DNA of 64,000 nucleotides. Source: Paenarthrobacter sp. AR 02. Its GTDB lineage: Bacteria > Actinomycetota > Actinomycetes > Actinomycetales > Micrococcaceae. How positions within the stretch are numbered: position 1 is the stretch's first letter; each line of letters begins with the position of its first letter. Position numbers and translations under genes: made by a program. Shown piece after piece: positions 1-7,686 of this stretch. The notes beneath the pieces are model-generated. The model searched no databases and was not told the origin of the DNA. It saw only the letters and a list, made by a program, of their open reading frames with translations. The stretch covers positions 124,001 to 188,000 of the forward strand of contig NZ_JAJUKH010000004.1 in assembly GCF_021538675.1 (NCBI RefSeq). The letters are read 5' to 3'.

Positions 1-198
1 CTCATGAAAACCGTTGATGAACGTACCGGGAAGCTCACTGTCGCCCGCGGTCGAATGTGAGCCGCGGATGCCCAGGTGGCCGTTGCCGAGCGCGAACAGT
101 GTCTCCAGGGTCCCCTCGTCGCCGGGGACGTGGATGTTTTCCACGAGCTTCCAGGGCTCGCAGGGGAAGCGCAGCCGATCGGAGCTGATGAGTGCCAT
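1..198 (-). CDS. Glycoside hydrolase family 65 disaccharide phosphorylase, N-terminal fragment
   Basis: Sixty-six codons are present, starting with ATG at 198 and running off the left edge, so the catalytic domain is outside the window. The N-terminal beta-sandwich of GH65 enzymes (maltose, trehalose or kojibiose phosphorylase) is recognisable from FPCEPWKLVE followed by LETLFALGNGHLGIRG and a GTFINGFHE stretch. Family members split an alpha-glucobiose with phosphate into beta-glucose 1-phosphate and glucose. It begins 30 bp after the HAD gene on the same strand. That gene is a beta-phosphoglucomutase-like enzyme, the usual partner that converts beta-glucose 1-phosphate to glucose 6-phosphate. 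Substrate specificity cannot be told from this fragment. Confidence 0.85.
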   Translation of the reverse strand, partial: MALISSDRLRFPCEPWKLVENIHVPGDEGTLETLFALGNGHLGIRGSHSTAGDSELPGTFINGFHE

Positions 199-228
199 GG
201 GCTAAAGAGGTCCTTCGAAAAAGTAGGG

Positions 229-963
229 TCAGAGAAGATCGTTGAGGTCGTCGACCACCAGCGTGGCCCCGGCGTCCAGCAGAGTTTGGCGGCCCGCTCC
301 GCGGTCCACCCCGATCACGGCATAAAAGTCGGCGCCCGCGCCGGCCTGCACGCCGGAAACGGCGTCCTCCACCACGATGCATTCCTCAACCGGCACGCCC
401 AGCAGGCCCGCCGCGTAAACATAGGTTGCCGGGTCCGGCTTACCCGGAAGTCCGACGCCGGCAGCCACCTGGCCGTCCACCACCACCTCGAAGTGGTGGT
501 CAAGGCCAGCGGCCTTGAGCACAGCGGGCGCGTTGCGGGATGAAGATACGACGGCGACCTTCAGTCCCAGCTCCACCGCGGCGTTGATGAACTTGACTGA
601 TCCCGGGTAGGGCTCGACGCCACGGGAGTTCACGATCTCGTTGAAGATGGCGTTCTTCCTGTTGCCCAGGCCCTGCACGGTTTGGTTGTCCGGGTGGTCG
701 TGGACAGGACCTTCAGGCAGCGTGACGCCGCGCGAGGCCAGGAAATCCCGGACGCCATCGAATCGCGGCTTGCCATCGATGTGATCGAAGTAGTCGCTTT
801 CCTGGTAGCCCTGGGAATGGCCTGTCCGTGCGAGGTAGTCGTCGAACAGTTCCTGCCACGCATGCTCGTGCACCACGGCAGTTGGCGTCAGCACGCCGTC
901 GAGGTCGAACAGCAGCGCCGAGGCGCCGGTCCAGGCATTACGAAGATCAGTCATGTGCGTCAT
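229..963 (-). CDS. Beta-phosphoglucomutase-like HAD hydrolase
   Basis: A 244-residue HAD-superfamily protein. Motif I is FDLDGVLTP near residue 19, motif II is the VVSSS stretch, motif III is GKPDPATY and motif IV is VVEDAVSG. A cap domain with HIDGKPR lies between motifs I and II, as in beta-phosphoglucomutases. It probably isomerises beta-glucose 1-phosphate made by the adjacent GH65 phosphorylase. ATG at 963 has a CGGA directly against it. The ATG at 954, nine bases further in, has better spacing and may be the true start. Transcription probably starts beyond 1200 under the LacI-type operator there. Confidence 0.88.
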   Translation of the reverse strand: MTHMTDLRNAWTGASALLFDLDGVLTPTAVVHEHAWQELFDDYLARTGHSQGYQESDYFDHIDGKPRFDGVRDFLASRGVTLPEGPVHDHPDNQTVQGLGNRKNAIFNEIVNSRGVEPYPGSVKFINAAVELGLKVAVVSSSRNAPAVLKAAGLDHHFEVVVDGQVAAGVGLPGKPDPATYVYAAGLLGVPVEECIVVEDAVSGVQAGAGADFYAVIGVDRGAGRQTLLDAGATLVVDDLNDLL

Positions 964-1335
964 TCCGTTCAGCGCTTGTGGGCGCGTGGTTTTGCGTTCG
1001 ATGAGCTGGGTATCGGGCGGGTGCGGCTACGTGCTGGGGGACAGACGGGCCGTCGTCGCGGAGCGTAGTCAATGCTCCGAAGCCGCTTGGTCGTTACGGG
1101 CGGACACTGCCGTGGGCGGGGCGCCGCAGGTGTTGGGTTGCCTGCCGGGCCACGTGTTCGTCATCGATACCTCCATTGTCCCACGGAACATTTCGCAAGC
1201 CCACGTCGGCCAACAGCCCAAAGTGTAAGCGCTTACAATTTTGTCATTCAAGAGAGTACAGCCGAACTCGAAATTGTGACGCGACTCTCACCGGCGCCTT
1301 GATTTTGGACCCGGGATGTTTTCTAATCCGGCGAA
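964..1335. other. Intergenic region, 372 bp, upstream of the HAD-GH65 operon
   Basis: No convincing gene lies here; the short frames have no ribosome site and no recognisable product. The right part carries a leftward promoter with a LacI-type operator. That leaves an untranslated leader of roughly 250 bases before the HAD gene. I see no clear terminator or riboswitch in it. Confidence 0.6.
1222..1251 (-). promoter_or_regulatory. LacI-family operator overlapping a leftward promoter
   Basis: TGTAAGCGCTTACA at 1224-1237 is a perfect 14-bp palindrome matching the usual LacI-family pattern TGnAAnCGnTTnCA. On the minus strand a -35-like TTGAAT (1251-1246) and a -10-like TACACT (1227-1222) are 18 bp apart, so the operator covers the -10 and spacer. 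Repression by a sugar-responsive LacI protein encoded outside the window is the likely mode. Confidence 0.75.
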
Positions 1336-1953
1336 CTACCGCAACACGTAGTACTTAAGGAACGCGCTGACATCCACCAGTTCCTGTGGCTCGATCCGGT
1401 GCCCCATCCCCGGATAGGTCCGCGCTGTCAGCGCGACGTTCGCCTCCAGCCACTCCTCGGTGTGCGCGATCGCGTCCTCGTTGATGACCGGATCGGCTTT
1501 GTCCCTGCCCCAAAAGAACGGGGGCGGACTGTCGAAGGACTCGCTGAGGGCAAGGAGGTCGTTGTCCAGCACGAATCCGGACAGGCCCACCGTGGCCGTA
1601 AATTCCTGGGGACGCAAGCGCAGCAGCGTGCTGGCCATCGCCATGCCCTGGGAGTAGCCCAGCAGGCTGACGCTGCTGTGGTTCCCTTTGACGGAGTTGA
1701 TCCAGTCGAACACCCGGTTGGTGGAGGCGATGACGTCCGCAAAGTCGTTGGTGAGGAAGTAGTCCAGCAGGAACCAACCGTAGTCGTCGCCAATGACTTT
1801 AGGCCCGCGCAGCGCAGCGCAGCTGAAGTCGGCAGGCAAATGCGGGAACAGCTTCTCCATGCGCTGCTCGCTTGTCCCATAACCGTGCAACATCACCAGC
1901 AACGGGGTGCCTGCTCGCTCGTTTTCAGGCTTCGACCAAACCACTGATTCCAT
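1336..1953 (-). CDS. Alpha/beta hydrolase, carboxylesterase/phospholipase type
   Basis: A 205-residue cytosolic serine hydrolase of the small carboxylesterase/phospholipase family. The oxyanion segment VMLHGYGTSE is near residue 20. The nucleophile elbow is LLGYSQGMA, the acid is in GRDKADPVI and the histidine in YPGMGHRI, so the triad looks complete and the length is normal. The substrate is unknown; lysophospholipids or short esters are usual for the family. It is divergent from the AraC-type gene, with 26 bp between the two start codons, so they share a promoter region. Confidence 0.82.
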   Translation of the reverse strand: MESVVWSKPENERAGTPLLVMLHGYGTSEQRMEKLFPHLPADFSCAALRGPKVIGDDYGWFLLDYFLTNDFADVIASTNRVFDWINSVKGNHSSVSLLGYSQGMAMASTLLRLRPQEFTATVGLSGFVLDNDLLALSESFDSPPPFFWGRDKADPVINEDAIAHTEEWLEANVALTARTYPGMGHRIEPQELVDVSAFLKYYVLR

Positions 1954-1979
1954 GGAACTGAGACTAGTAGACTTGCCGC

Positions 1980-2420
1980 ATGACTCCGCAGGAACTGGCC
2001 AACCTGGCCCATCTGCGGCGAGCGCGCGACTTCATTGACCGTGAGTACGCCCGCCCGCTGGACGTTCCCACCATGGCCGCCGGCGCGCTCATGTCTCCGG
2101 CGCATTTCTCCCGGCAATTCAAGGCTGCGTATGGCGAATCGCCCTACAACTACCTCATGACCAGGCGGATTGAGCGGGCCATGGCATTGCTTCGGTCAGG
2201 AACCAGCGTGACGGATGCCTGTATGGAGGTTGGCTGTACATCGTTGGGTTCGTTCAGCTCCCGATTCACCGAGATCGTGGGCATAACTCCCAGCGAGTAC
2301 CGCTCCCGCGAACACCACGCCGTGAAAGCCATGCCCACGTGCATCGCCAAGCAGCACACCCGCCCCGACCGCAAGGGTGGCAACAACCTGAGCAGGATCG
2401 AAGAAGCGCCCGCCACGTAG
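1980..2420 (+). CDS. AraC-family transcriptional regulator, DNA-binding domain only
   Basis: A 146-residue protein made mostly of an AraC-type double helix-turn-helix. The first HTH is around MAAGALMSPAHFSRQFKAA. The second is around VTDACMEVGCTSLGSFSSRF, followed by the family signature GITPSEYR. There is no N-terminal ligand-binding domain, and the C-terminal 40 residues are basic and unfamiliar. It is followed by a VOC gene after 19 bp, a common pairing in Actinobacteria. It is therefore a likely regulator of that gene and perhaps of the divergent hydrolase. Confidence 0.85.
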   Translation: MTPQELANLAHLRRARDFIDREYARPLDVPTMAAGALMSPAHFSRQFKAAYGESPYNYLMTRRIERAMALLRSGTSVTDACMEVGCTSLGSFSSRFTEIVGITPSEYRSREHHAVKAMPTCIAKQHTRPDRKGGNNLSRIEEAPAT

Positions 2421-2439
2421 CTGAAATAGCGTGTGCGGT

Positions 2440-2841
2440 ATGAACATTTCACTGAAGTACGCACACGTCACTGTCAACGACGTCGATGAATCCCTGGCCT
2501 TCTACCGTGATGGCCTGGGCTTGCAGGTCCGTAACGATGTCGGCTCGGACGGCCAACGCTGGGTCACGCTCGGCAGCGATGCCCAGCCGGATCTTGAACT
2601 GGTCCTGTCCCCACCGCATGCCGGCCGCTCCCAGGCAGACGGCGACGCCATCCAGGAACTCCTCACCAAGGGCGTCATGCCCATGCTCGTGTTCAGCACC
2701 GACGACCTCGACGAAACTTTCGAAAAGCTCCGCGCCACCGGTGCCGAGGTCCTGCAGGAGCCGATCGTCCAGCCGTGGGGTCCGCGCGACTGCGCTTTCC
2801 GCGACCCTTCGGGCAACATGATCCGCATCAACCAGGGCTAA
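2440..2841 (+). CDS. VOC (glyoxalase/bleomycin-resistance fold) family protein
   Basis: A 133-residue vicinal-oxygen-chelate protein. It begins ISLKYAHVTVNDVDESLAFY and ends FRDPSGNMIRINQG, the two beta-alpha-beta modules typical of the fold. I start it at ATG 2440; a GTG at 2431 in the same frame is an alternative with no better ribosome site. It lies directly downstream of the AraC-type gene and is probably cotranscribed with it. No specific reaction can be assigned. Confidence 0.82.
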   Translation: MNISLKYAHVTVNDVDESLAFYRDGLGLQVRNDVGSDGQRWVTLGSDAQPDLELVLSPPHAGRSQADGDAIQELLTKGVMPMLVFSTDDLDETFEKLRATGAEVLQEPIVQPWGPRDCAFRDPSGNMIRINQG

Positions 2842-2850
2842 GGCCCCTGG

Positions 2851-2906
2851 AGTACGACCGCGGGAGGTCACCTTGGGCACCCACGGTGACCTTTCGCCGT
2901 CGTACT
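2851..2906. terminator. Nested hairpin between convergent genes
   Basis: Two nested inverted repeats: outer AGTACGAC (2851-2858) with GTCGTACT (2899-2906), and inner AGGTCACC (2865-2872) with GGTGACCT (2885-2892). The structure lies between the VOC gene and the oppositely oriented ligase gene. It probably works as a two-way terminator, although there is no U run. Confidence 0.55.
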
Positions 2907-2931
2907 TCTCCTGCTGCGTGCCGCGTCGCTG

Positions 2932-4071
2932 TCAGCGGCCAAGCAGGTACTTGGCGTCCGACAAATCGCCGTCCTGATGAGTGGAGGCGATGGCGGCGGA
3001 AACGACGTCGGACAAGCGGTGCCGACGACGGTAGGCCTCGCGCTGCAACCGTTCGCCCGTTCCCCGGCGAAGGATGTTTGCCACCCCCGCGCGTGCAGCG
3101 GTCAGGTCCCCGGCCTCCACCAAGGCCCGGCGGACGTGCCGTAGGAGGGCAGCCACGACGTCGGCCACGGGATAGGGCGTCTGTTCCAGCGGGTGCAGCA
3201 ACTGCTGGTCAACGCCGAAGCGGCTGGCTTTCCAGTTGGCCATCCGCAGGACCGGGGTGGAAACGTCCGACGGCGGGACCCCCTCGCGCCACTCGCCCAC
3301 CGAGGTCTCCACCAGGGCCCGCGCGATCAGCGCAATGGTCAACGCATCCTCGGCGTAAAGGCAAACATCGGCAACCCGGAACTCAACGGTGGGATGCCCC
3401 TTGGAAAGACGCGCATCAAAATAGATCATGCCCTCATCAAGGGGTACACCCGTGGCGAGGAGGCTTGAGGCCATGGCCTGGTAGCCCTCGGCGGATCCGA
3501 AGACATCCATGGGACCCGCCGTAGGCCAACGGTTCCAGATCTGGGTTCGATAGCTGGCGAACCCGGTGTCGGCGCCCATCCAGAACGGCGAGTTTGCGCT
3601 CAAAGCCAGAAGCACGGGAAGCCAGTGCCGCGTCCGGTCCAGGACAGCTACGCCCTCCTCCGGCGACTCGATGGAAACATGGACATGGAAACCGCAGGTC
3701 AGCTGTTCGCGCGAAATGAGGCCGAACTCGTTGCCCATGGCCGCGTACCGCTGGTTGCCACCGGTGGGCGTCGCATGGAAGACCGGCGGCGTTGCCAGTG
3801 CTGCCACCCTGGCCCCGACAGCTCTCGCGGCCTTATCCGCGAGGGCCCGGCCCGCGCGGATTTCTGCCCGGAGTTCGGACGCTGTCCGGCAAGGGAGCGA
3901 ATTGACTTCAATCTGTTCCTGCTTGAATTCCGACTTCAAGGATGGTGCGTCATCGTCGGCCTCCTCAGCCGGAGTGCCTGCCACATCCAGGATCCCGGCG
4001 GCCAAAGCCAAGGGCGTCCCATCCGAAGGGTCGGCAATCAGCAACTCTTCCTCGACACCAAAGGTGCGCAT
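2932..4071 (-). CDS. ybdK: Carboxylate-amine ligase, YbdK-type glutamate-cysteine ligase family
   Basis: A 379-residue GCS2-family enzyme. It starts MRTFGVEEELLIAD, the ATP-grasp-like entry motif of YbdK/EgtA-type ligases, and contains CGFHVHVSIES and YFDARLSKGHPTVEFRVAD, both typical of the family. Members join glutamate or a related acid to an amine such as cysteine with ATP hydrolysis; the real substrate of YbdK-type proteins is often not gamma-glutamylcysteine. ATG 4071 is preferred because GGGAGG lies seven bases upstream; a GTG at 4077 is in the same frame. It follows a zinc-ribbon gene on the same strand. Confidence 0.85.
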   Translation of the reverse strand: MRTFGVEEELLIADPSDGTPLALAAGILDVAGTPAEEADDDAPSLKSEFKQEQIEVNSLPCRTASELRAEIRAGRALADKAARAVGARVAALATPPVFHATPTGGNQRYAAMGNEFGLISREQLTCGFHVHVSIESPEEGVAVLDRTRHWLPVLLALSANSPFWMGADTGFASYRTQIWNRWPTAGPMDVFGSAEGYQAMASSLLATGVPLDEGMIYFDARLSKGHPTVEFRVADVCLYAEDALTIALIARALVETSVGEWREGVPPSDVSTPVLRMANWKASRFGVDQQLLHPLEQTPYPVADVVAALLRHVRRALVEAGDLTAARAGVANILRRGTGERLQREAYRRRHRLSDVVSAAIASTHQDGDLSDAKYLLGR

Positions 4072-4110
4072 GGCCACCCCTCCCCACGACGAGTTATTCA
4101 GGAACGGCAG

Positions 4111-4569
4111 TCAGCCGACGTGCCGCGGAACCTCCATCTGGAATCCGCACCGGCAGTGGAGCACCTGGGTCTGCAGGTACACCTCAAGAAGGTTGGGGGT
4201 CCCGGGACCGTCCGTGGTCCGGGGTGCCTCAATGACGCGCTCCGTGGGGCGTCCCAACGTCATGGGCTCGCCGCAGTGGGTGCAGCTGAACCAGAGCCCA
4301 GCGGCGGACGTTGACAGGAATTCCCTTTGGATCTCCGGCACCAGCGCGTCCAGGCGGACGGTGTGGGCGTAGAAGGTATCGCACTCGCTGCATGTGTAGC
4401 TGACGTCCACCAACTGGGACTGGTTGGGGGCAGACTCCACGACCGTTTCGACGAAAACGTACGAATCCGTGTCGCAGACAGTGCACCATGGGCGTGCGTC
4501 GGTATCAGCGACTGCGGGCACCGGCCCCGAGAGGGGTTTCGGGGCGGGAATCGGGGATCCAAGCGTCAT
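4111..4569 (-). CDS. Zinc-ribbon protein, paralogue A
   Basis: I do not recognise a named family. The 152-residue protein has four cysteine knuckles: WCTVCDTD near residue 30, CSECDTFY, SCTHCGEPM and HCRCGFQMEVP at the C-terminus. This suggests two zinc ribbons and no membrane segment. It is a clear paralogue of the protein at 5737-6168, sharing the order CxxC, CxxC, HCGEPM, CxCGFxMEVP/EIP. The ATG at 4569 is chosen because AAAGGAG sits seven bases before it; the ATG at 4575 is too close to that site. It lies downstream of the GAF-ANTAR gene and upstream of ybdK on the same strand. Confidence 0.72.
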   Translation of the reverse strand: MTLGSPIPAPKPLSGPVPAVADTDARPWCTVCDTDSYVFVETVVESAPNQSQLVDVSYTCSECDTFYAHTVRLDALVPEIQREFLSTSAAGLWFSCTHCGEPMTLGRPTERVIEAPRTTDGPGTPNLLEVYLQTQVLHCRCGFQMEVPRHVG

Positions 4570-4785
4570 TGCCATTCTCCTTTTGCTCCTTCAAGGAGCC
4601 TGCATGCATGCACGCGGTGAGCCGGCCGATAGAGGCCACGGCTTCAGTGCAGTTCTTGGACCATCCTTGATGGCGATCGGCATGAGGCTCCAAGGGCTAT
4701 CTGCTTAACCCATGTATGAATGTAGTTCACCAGTGGCGAGGGTCACAAGGGATGGGAAGCCCCAAGACCGGCTGCCGGCCTGCGC

Positions 4786-5559
4786 TTAGGGCTCGAAGTG
4801 GGCCACGGGCGCATGGTTCGCCACGGACGTTACCAAGGACTCCGCGACGTCCCGGAGCTTCTGGTTCCGGGTGCTGGATGCCTTCTTGAGGATTTGAAAT
4901 GCCTCGTCCTGCGAGCAGCGGTTCTGGCCCATGATGACGCCACAGGCGAGGTCGATCACTGTACGTGAGTGCATTGCTTCCTGGAGGTCCTCGGCATGCT
5001 GCTGCTTGGCGCCGATCCGTACGGCAAGCCTGAGCGACCGTTCGGCCTGGCTTGCGTAGAGCTCGCAACTGCGGATGGTGGCGTCATCGTAGACGTGTGC
5101 CTGCGGGGCGAAGAAGTTCAGTGCCGCGGTAGCGCCCTCGTCCAGTTCGAGCGGCACGCAAAGGGCTGAAAGGTGGCCGCGCTCGGCGATGACCGTGCAG
5201 TACTCGGACCACCGCTCTTCGGTGGATGTGTCGGGAACGTGCACCGTCTTGTGGCTTCGCATGGCTTCCAGGCAGGGGCCGTCGCCATAGGCCTGCTGGA
5301 CTTCGTCAATCAGGCGCGCCTCGTGGGTACTGCCGGCCACGGTGGCGGTGCGTCGACGACGACTCAAGGTGATGCCGCAGAGGACATCGACTCCCACAGC
5401 TTGGGAGACCGCGGACGCCGAGAACGCCGCGAGTTCATTAAGGAATCCGCCCACGTCCTCGCTGTCGATCACGAGGTCCTGCAATTGCTCGGGGACCGAA
5501 ACTTCGTCGGGCGCCGGGTCGGATTCCAGCCGCGCCAGATCTACGTTCATTTCGTCCAT
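4786..5559 (-). CDS. GAF and ANTAR domain regulator
   Basis: A 257-residue cytosolic protein. A GAF domain (about residues 30-185) includes DEVQQAYGDGPCLEAM and LSALCVPLELDE. It is followed by a C-terminal ANTAR domain (about 195-245) with VIDLACGVIMGQNRCSQDEAF. ANTAR domains bind tandem hairpins in nascent RNA and prevent termination. The GAF domain would sense a small ligand, as in many actinobacterial GAF-ANTAR proteins. It sits between the two zinc-ribbon paralogues. ATG 5559 is used; ATG 5550 is possible. Its RNA targets are unknown. Confidence 0.88.
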   Translation of the reverse strand: MDEMNVDLARLESDPAPDEVSVPEQLQDLVIDSEDVGGFLNELAAFSASAVSQAVGVDVLCGITLSRRRRTATVAGSTHEARLIDEVQQAYGDGPCLEAMRSHKTVHVPDTSTEERWSEYCTVIAERGHLSALCVPLELDEGATAALNFFAPQAHVYDDATIRSCELYASQAERSLRLAVRIGAKQQHAEDLQEAMHSRTVIDLACGVIMGQNRCSQDEAFQILKKASSTRNQKLRDVAESLVTSVANHAPVAHFEP

Positions 5560-5736
5560 GCCTTAGTTTAGGGTCGGGGTGGTACTGCACCGCCACCCCT
5601 TAATGAATGACAACAGAATCCTTGCATATGCGGTGCACCTATGTGCACAATTCTGCTACGTCCCCATTGAGGGATGAAGGCTTTCCAGCTCATGCAGACG
5701 GGCGTCCCGCATTTTTTGATGCAAAGGTACAGACCC

Positions 5737-6168
5737 ATGCCGGCCCAGCCAGCGTCCCGAGTCCCGGACGAAGCCCACCAACCTCCTGATGAACCACTGT
5801 GGTGCAAGCGCTGCAACACGGACAGGAATCTCCTGGTCAATTCCATCCAGTCCCACTACCCACCGGCCCCCAACATGGTCGATGTCGCCTACGAATGCTG
5901 CAGTTGCAGATATTCCTACACGCAGACTGCCTCAGTCCAGAAAGTGGCTGCGGTGCTCAACCGACCAGGCATCACCCAGGGTGTGCTGCAGTTCGGCGGC
6001 CAGTATCTTCACTGCGGCGAACCCATGAAGACCAAGAGCTGCGAATTGCGCAGGATACAGACTCCCCTGGTGTTGAAGCCCAAGGGACAGCTACGGATGT
6101 ACGAGGTGTTGATCAACACCCGGATTCTCGGATGTCACTGCGGCTTCCGCATGGAGATTCCGGACTGA
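5737..6168 (+). CDS. Zinc-ribbon protein, paralogue B
   Basis: Paralogue of the 4111-4569 product. The 143-residue protein has WCKRCNTD, ECCSCRYSY, LHCGEPM and CHCGFRMEIP in the same order and spacing, again with no signal peptide or membrane segment. I start it at ATG 5737, where AAAGGT lies eight bases upstream and the N-terminal length then matches paralogue A. Upstream in-frame ATGs at 5674, 5692 and 5719 are less likely. It is transcribed away from the GAF-ANTAR gene. Function unknown; nucleic-acid or protein binding is a guess from the zinc-ribbon form. Confidence 0.7.
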   Translation: MPAQPASRVPDEAHQPPDEPLWCKRCNTDRNLLVNSIQSHYPPAPNMVDVAYECCSCRYSYTQTASVQKVAAVLNRPGITQGVLQFGGQYLHCGEPMKTKSCELRRIQTPLVLKPKGQLRMYEVLINTRILGCHCGFRMEIPD

Positions 6169-6243
6169 ACCCGACCATTTGGCTTCGGCCCCCACAACAC
6201 AGCCCCGGAGCGACATAGCCCTCTGGCGACCGGAAGGAACACC

Positions 6244-6447
6244 ATGCACGCAGAACCACACGGAAGAGAGTCCGCAGTGACCGCCGGGAAGAGCAGCCAA
6301 AGCAGGAAGCGGAAGCTTCCTGATCCGCCGGATCCGGACAACCTGCCCATCGATTATCCGGGATCCGGGTGGGATTCGGGCAGCTACCCCACCCATGTTC
6401 CTCCAGCCCTACGGCCCCGGCCTGCCGCCCACCACAAGAGCGTGTGA
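6244..6447 (+). CDS. Small hydrophilic protein of unknown function
   Basis: A 67-residue frame with a good ribosome site (GGAAGGA, six bases before ATG 6244). The product is basic in its first half (SSQSRKRKL) and rich in Pro, Asp and Gly in the second, with no membrane segment, so it is likely disordered. The next small frame starts three bases after its stop, suggesting a coupled pair. No family recognised. Confidence 0.5.
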   Translation: MHAEPHGRESAVTAGKSSQSRKRKLPDPPDPDNLPIDYPGSGWDSGSYPTHVPPALRPRPAAHHKSV

Positions 6448-6449
6448 CC

Positions 6450-6620
6450 ATGGATCCGCAGGGCACACCGCATCCTGATCCCAGCCGCAGTCCCGGTACG
6501 GATCCCAGTCGCGAATCGCGTCCGACCCCCGAGCCCGTCCCCCTTCCAGAGCCCGGGCCACCGCCGGTTCCGGAACCCACGCCGGGGCCGGCCGCACCGG
6601 GAGGCGAGCCCCGACCCTAA
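6450..6620 (+). CDS. Small proline-rich protein
   Basis: A 56-residue frame starting ATG 6450, just after the previous stop. About a third of the product is proline, in runs such as PTPEPVPLPEPGPPPVPEP, with scattered acidic residues. It must be disordered. It could be a real small protein coupled to the upstream frame, or a chance frame in GC-rich DNA. A terminator-like hairpin follows at 6688. Confidence 0.4.
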   Translation: MDPQGTPHPDPSRSPGTDPSRESRPTPEPVPLPEPGPPPVPEPTPGPAAPGGEPRP

Positions 6621-6687
6621 GCGGTCCGTTGGCACCTCCACCCCATGGACCGGATCCTGGCAAATCCCCCAGTCAGGATCCGAAGTA

Positions 6688-6724
6688 GGGCATGCCGCGC
6701 TACAGGGAGTGCGGCATGCCCTTT
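6688..6724 (+). terminator. Rho-independent terminator-like hairpin
   Basis: GGGCATGCCGC (6688-6698) pairs perfectly with GCGGCATGCCC (6711-6721) around a 12-base loop, followed by TTT. It closes the small-protein pair and separates it from the fructose operon. Confidence 0.7.
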
Positions 6725-6761
6725 AGCGTGTCCAGGCGCCTTCAGGCGCCGCCGCGAGCAG

Positions 6762-6813
6762 ATCTTTGTTTATGTTGGTTTTCTCTTGACGTACCCACAT
6801 AAACAAAGATAGA
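6762..6813 (+). promoter_or_regulatory. Fructose operon promoter with inverted-repeat operator
   Basis: ATCTTTGTTTATGT (6762-6775) is repeated as its exact reverse complement at 6797-6810, extendable to 17 bp with one mismatch. A -35-like TTGACG (6786-6791) lies between the arms. A -10-like GATAGA (6808-6813) overlaps the right arm, with 16 bp spacing. The arms are probably the binding sites of the DeoR-type repressor encoded just downstream, which would block polymerase here until fructose 1-phosphate is present. Confidence 0.75.
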
Positions 6814-6894
6814 GTCAATCAATTCCACATCGTTGTGACAGCAGTCACGGACGTGGCTGAACTGAATTCCTGGCTTTACCGCAATGGAGGGTAA

Positions 6895-7686
6895 GTGTTC
6901 GCAGAAGAGCGCCAACAACTGATCTCCGCCCTCGTCGTCGAGCGCGGACGGGTGAGCGTCACTGACCTCGCCGACCGTTTCAGCATCACCACTGAGACCA
7001 TTCGCCGTGACCTCGCAGCCCTCGAAGTTTCCGGAAACCTGCGGCGGGTGCATGGCGGCGCGGTTCCTTCGGACCGGCTGAGCACCAGGGAAGAGAGCAT
7101 CCTTGAGCGTGCAGTTCAGCGCCAGTCCCAAAAACTACGAATCGCCAACGCAGCACTCGCACTGATTCCGGAACTCACCAGCGGCAGCATCCTCCTCGAC
7201 GCCGGATCAACCACGGAAACCCTCGCGGACTTGCTCGCCCAGCGGACGCCGGCTGCCCACGGAAGCGACGAACTCGTCGTCATCACGCATGCCATCCCCA
7301 TCGCCGGCAAGCTCTCTTCCACTCCCGGAATTGCGCTCCAGATCCTGGGCGGCCGTGTCCGCGGCCTGACCCAGGCGGCGGTCGGGCAATCCACCGTTGA
7401 GGCCGCGTACCGGCTCCGTCCGGACATCGCTTTTGTCGGGACCAACGGGATCCACGCCGATTTCGGCCTGAGCACACCCGACCCCGAGGAAGCAGCGGTC
7501 AAGGCCGCCTTCGTCAAGTCTGCCCGGCGAGTTGTTGCCCTGGCCGATTCTTCCAAACTGGACGCTGAAACGCTGGTCCAGTTCGCCACGTTGAAGGATG
7601 TTGACACGTTGATAACAGACAACGAACCGTCCGCGGAACTCGCGGCCGCCCTGGCCGATGCCGGCGTCGACGTGGTGATCGCATGA
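6895..7686 (+). CDS. fruR: DeoR-family repressor of the fructose operon
   Basis: A 263-residue DeoR/GlpR-type repressor. The N-terminal winged HTH contains ISALVVERGRVSVTDLADRF and ITTETIRRDLAALE, the family signature. The C-terminal sugar-phosphate sensor domain has SGSILLDAGSTTETLADLL and later DIAFVGTNGIH. Start is GTG 6895 behind GGAGGG. It is the first gene of a four-gene fructose PTS operon and overlaps fruK by 4 bp (ATGA), so translation is coupled. It most likely binds the inverted repeat at 6762-6810, with fructose 1-phosphate as inducer. The name fruR is assigned by context. Confidence 0.88.
   Translation: MFAEERQQLISALVVERGRVSVTDLADRFSITTETIRRDLAALEVSGNLRRVHGGAVPSDRLSTREESILERAVQRQSQKLRIANAALALIPELTSGSILLDAGSTTETLADLLAQRTPAAHGSDELVVITHAIPIAGKLSSTPGIALQILGGRVRGLTQAAVGQSTVEAAYRLRPDIAFVGTNGIHADFGLSTPDPEEAAVKAAFVKSARRVVALADSSKLDAETLVQFATLKDVDTLITDNEPSAELAAALADAGVDVVIA

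Noticed and set aside
1069..1251. 60-codon minus-strand frame between the hydrolase and HAD genes
   Set aside because: It starts upstream of and runs through the LacI operator and promoter, has no ribosome site and no family.
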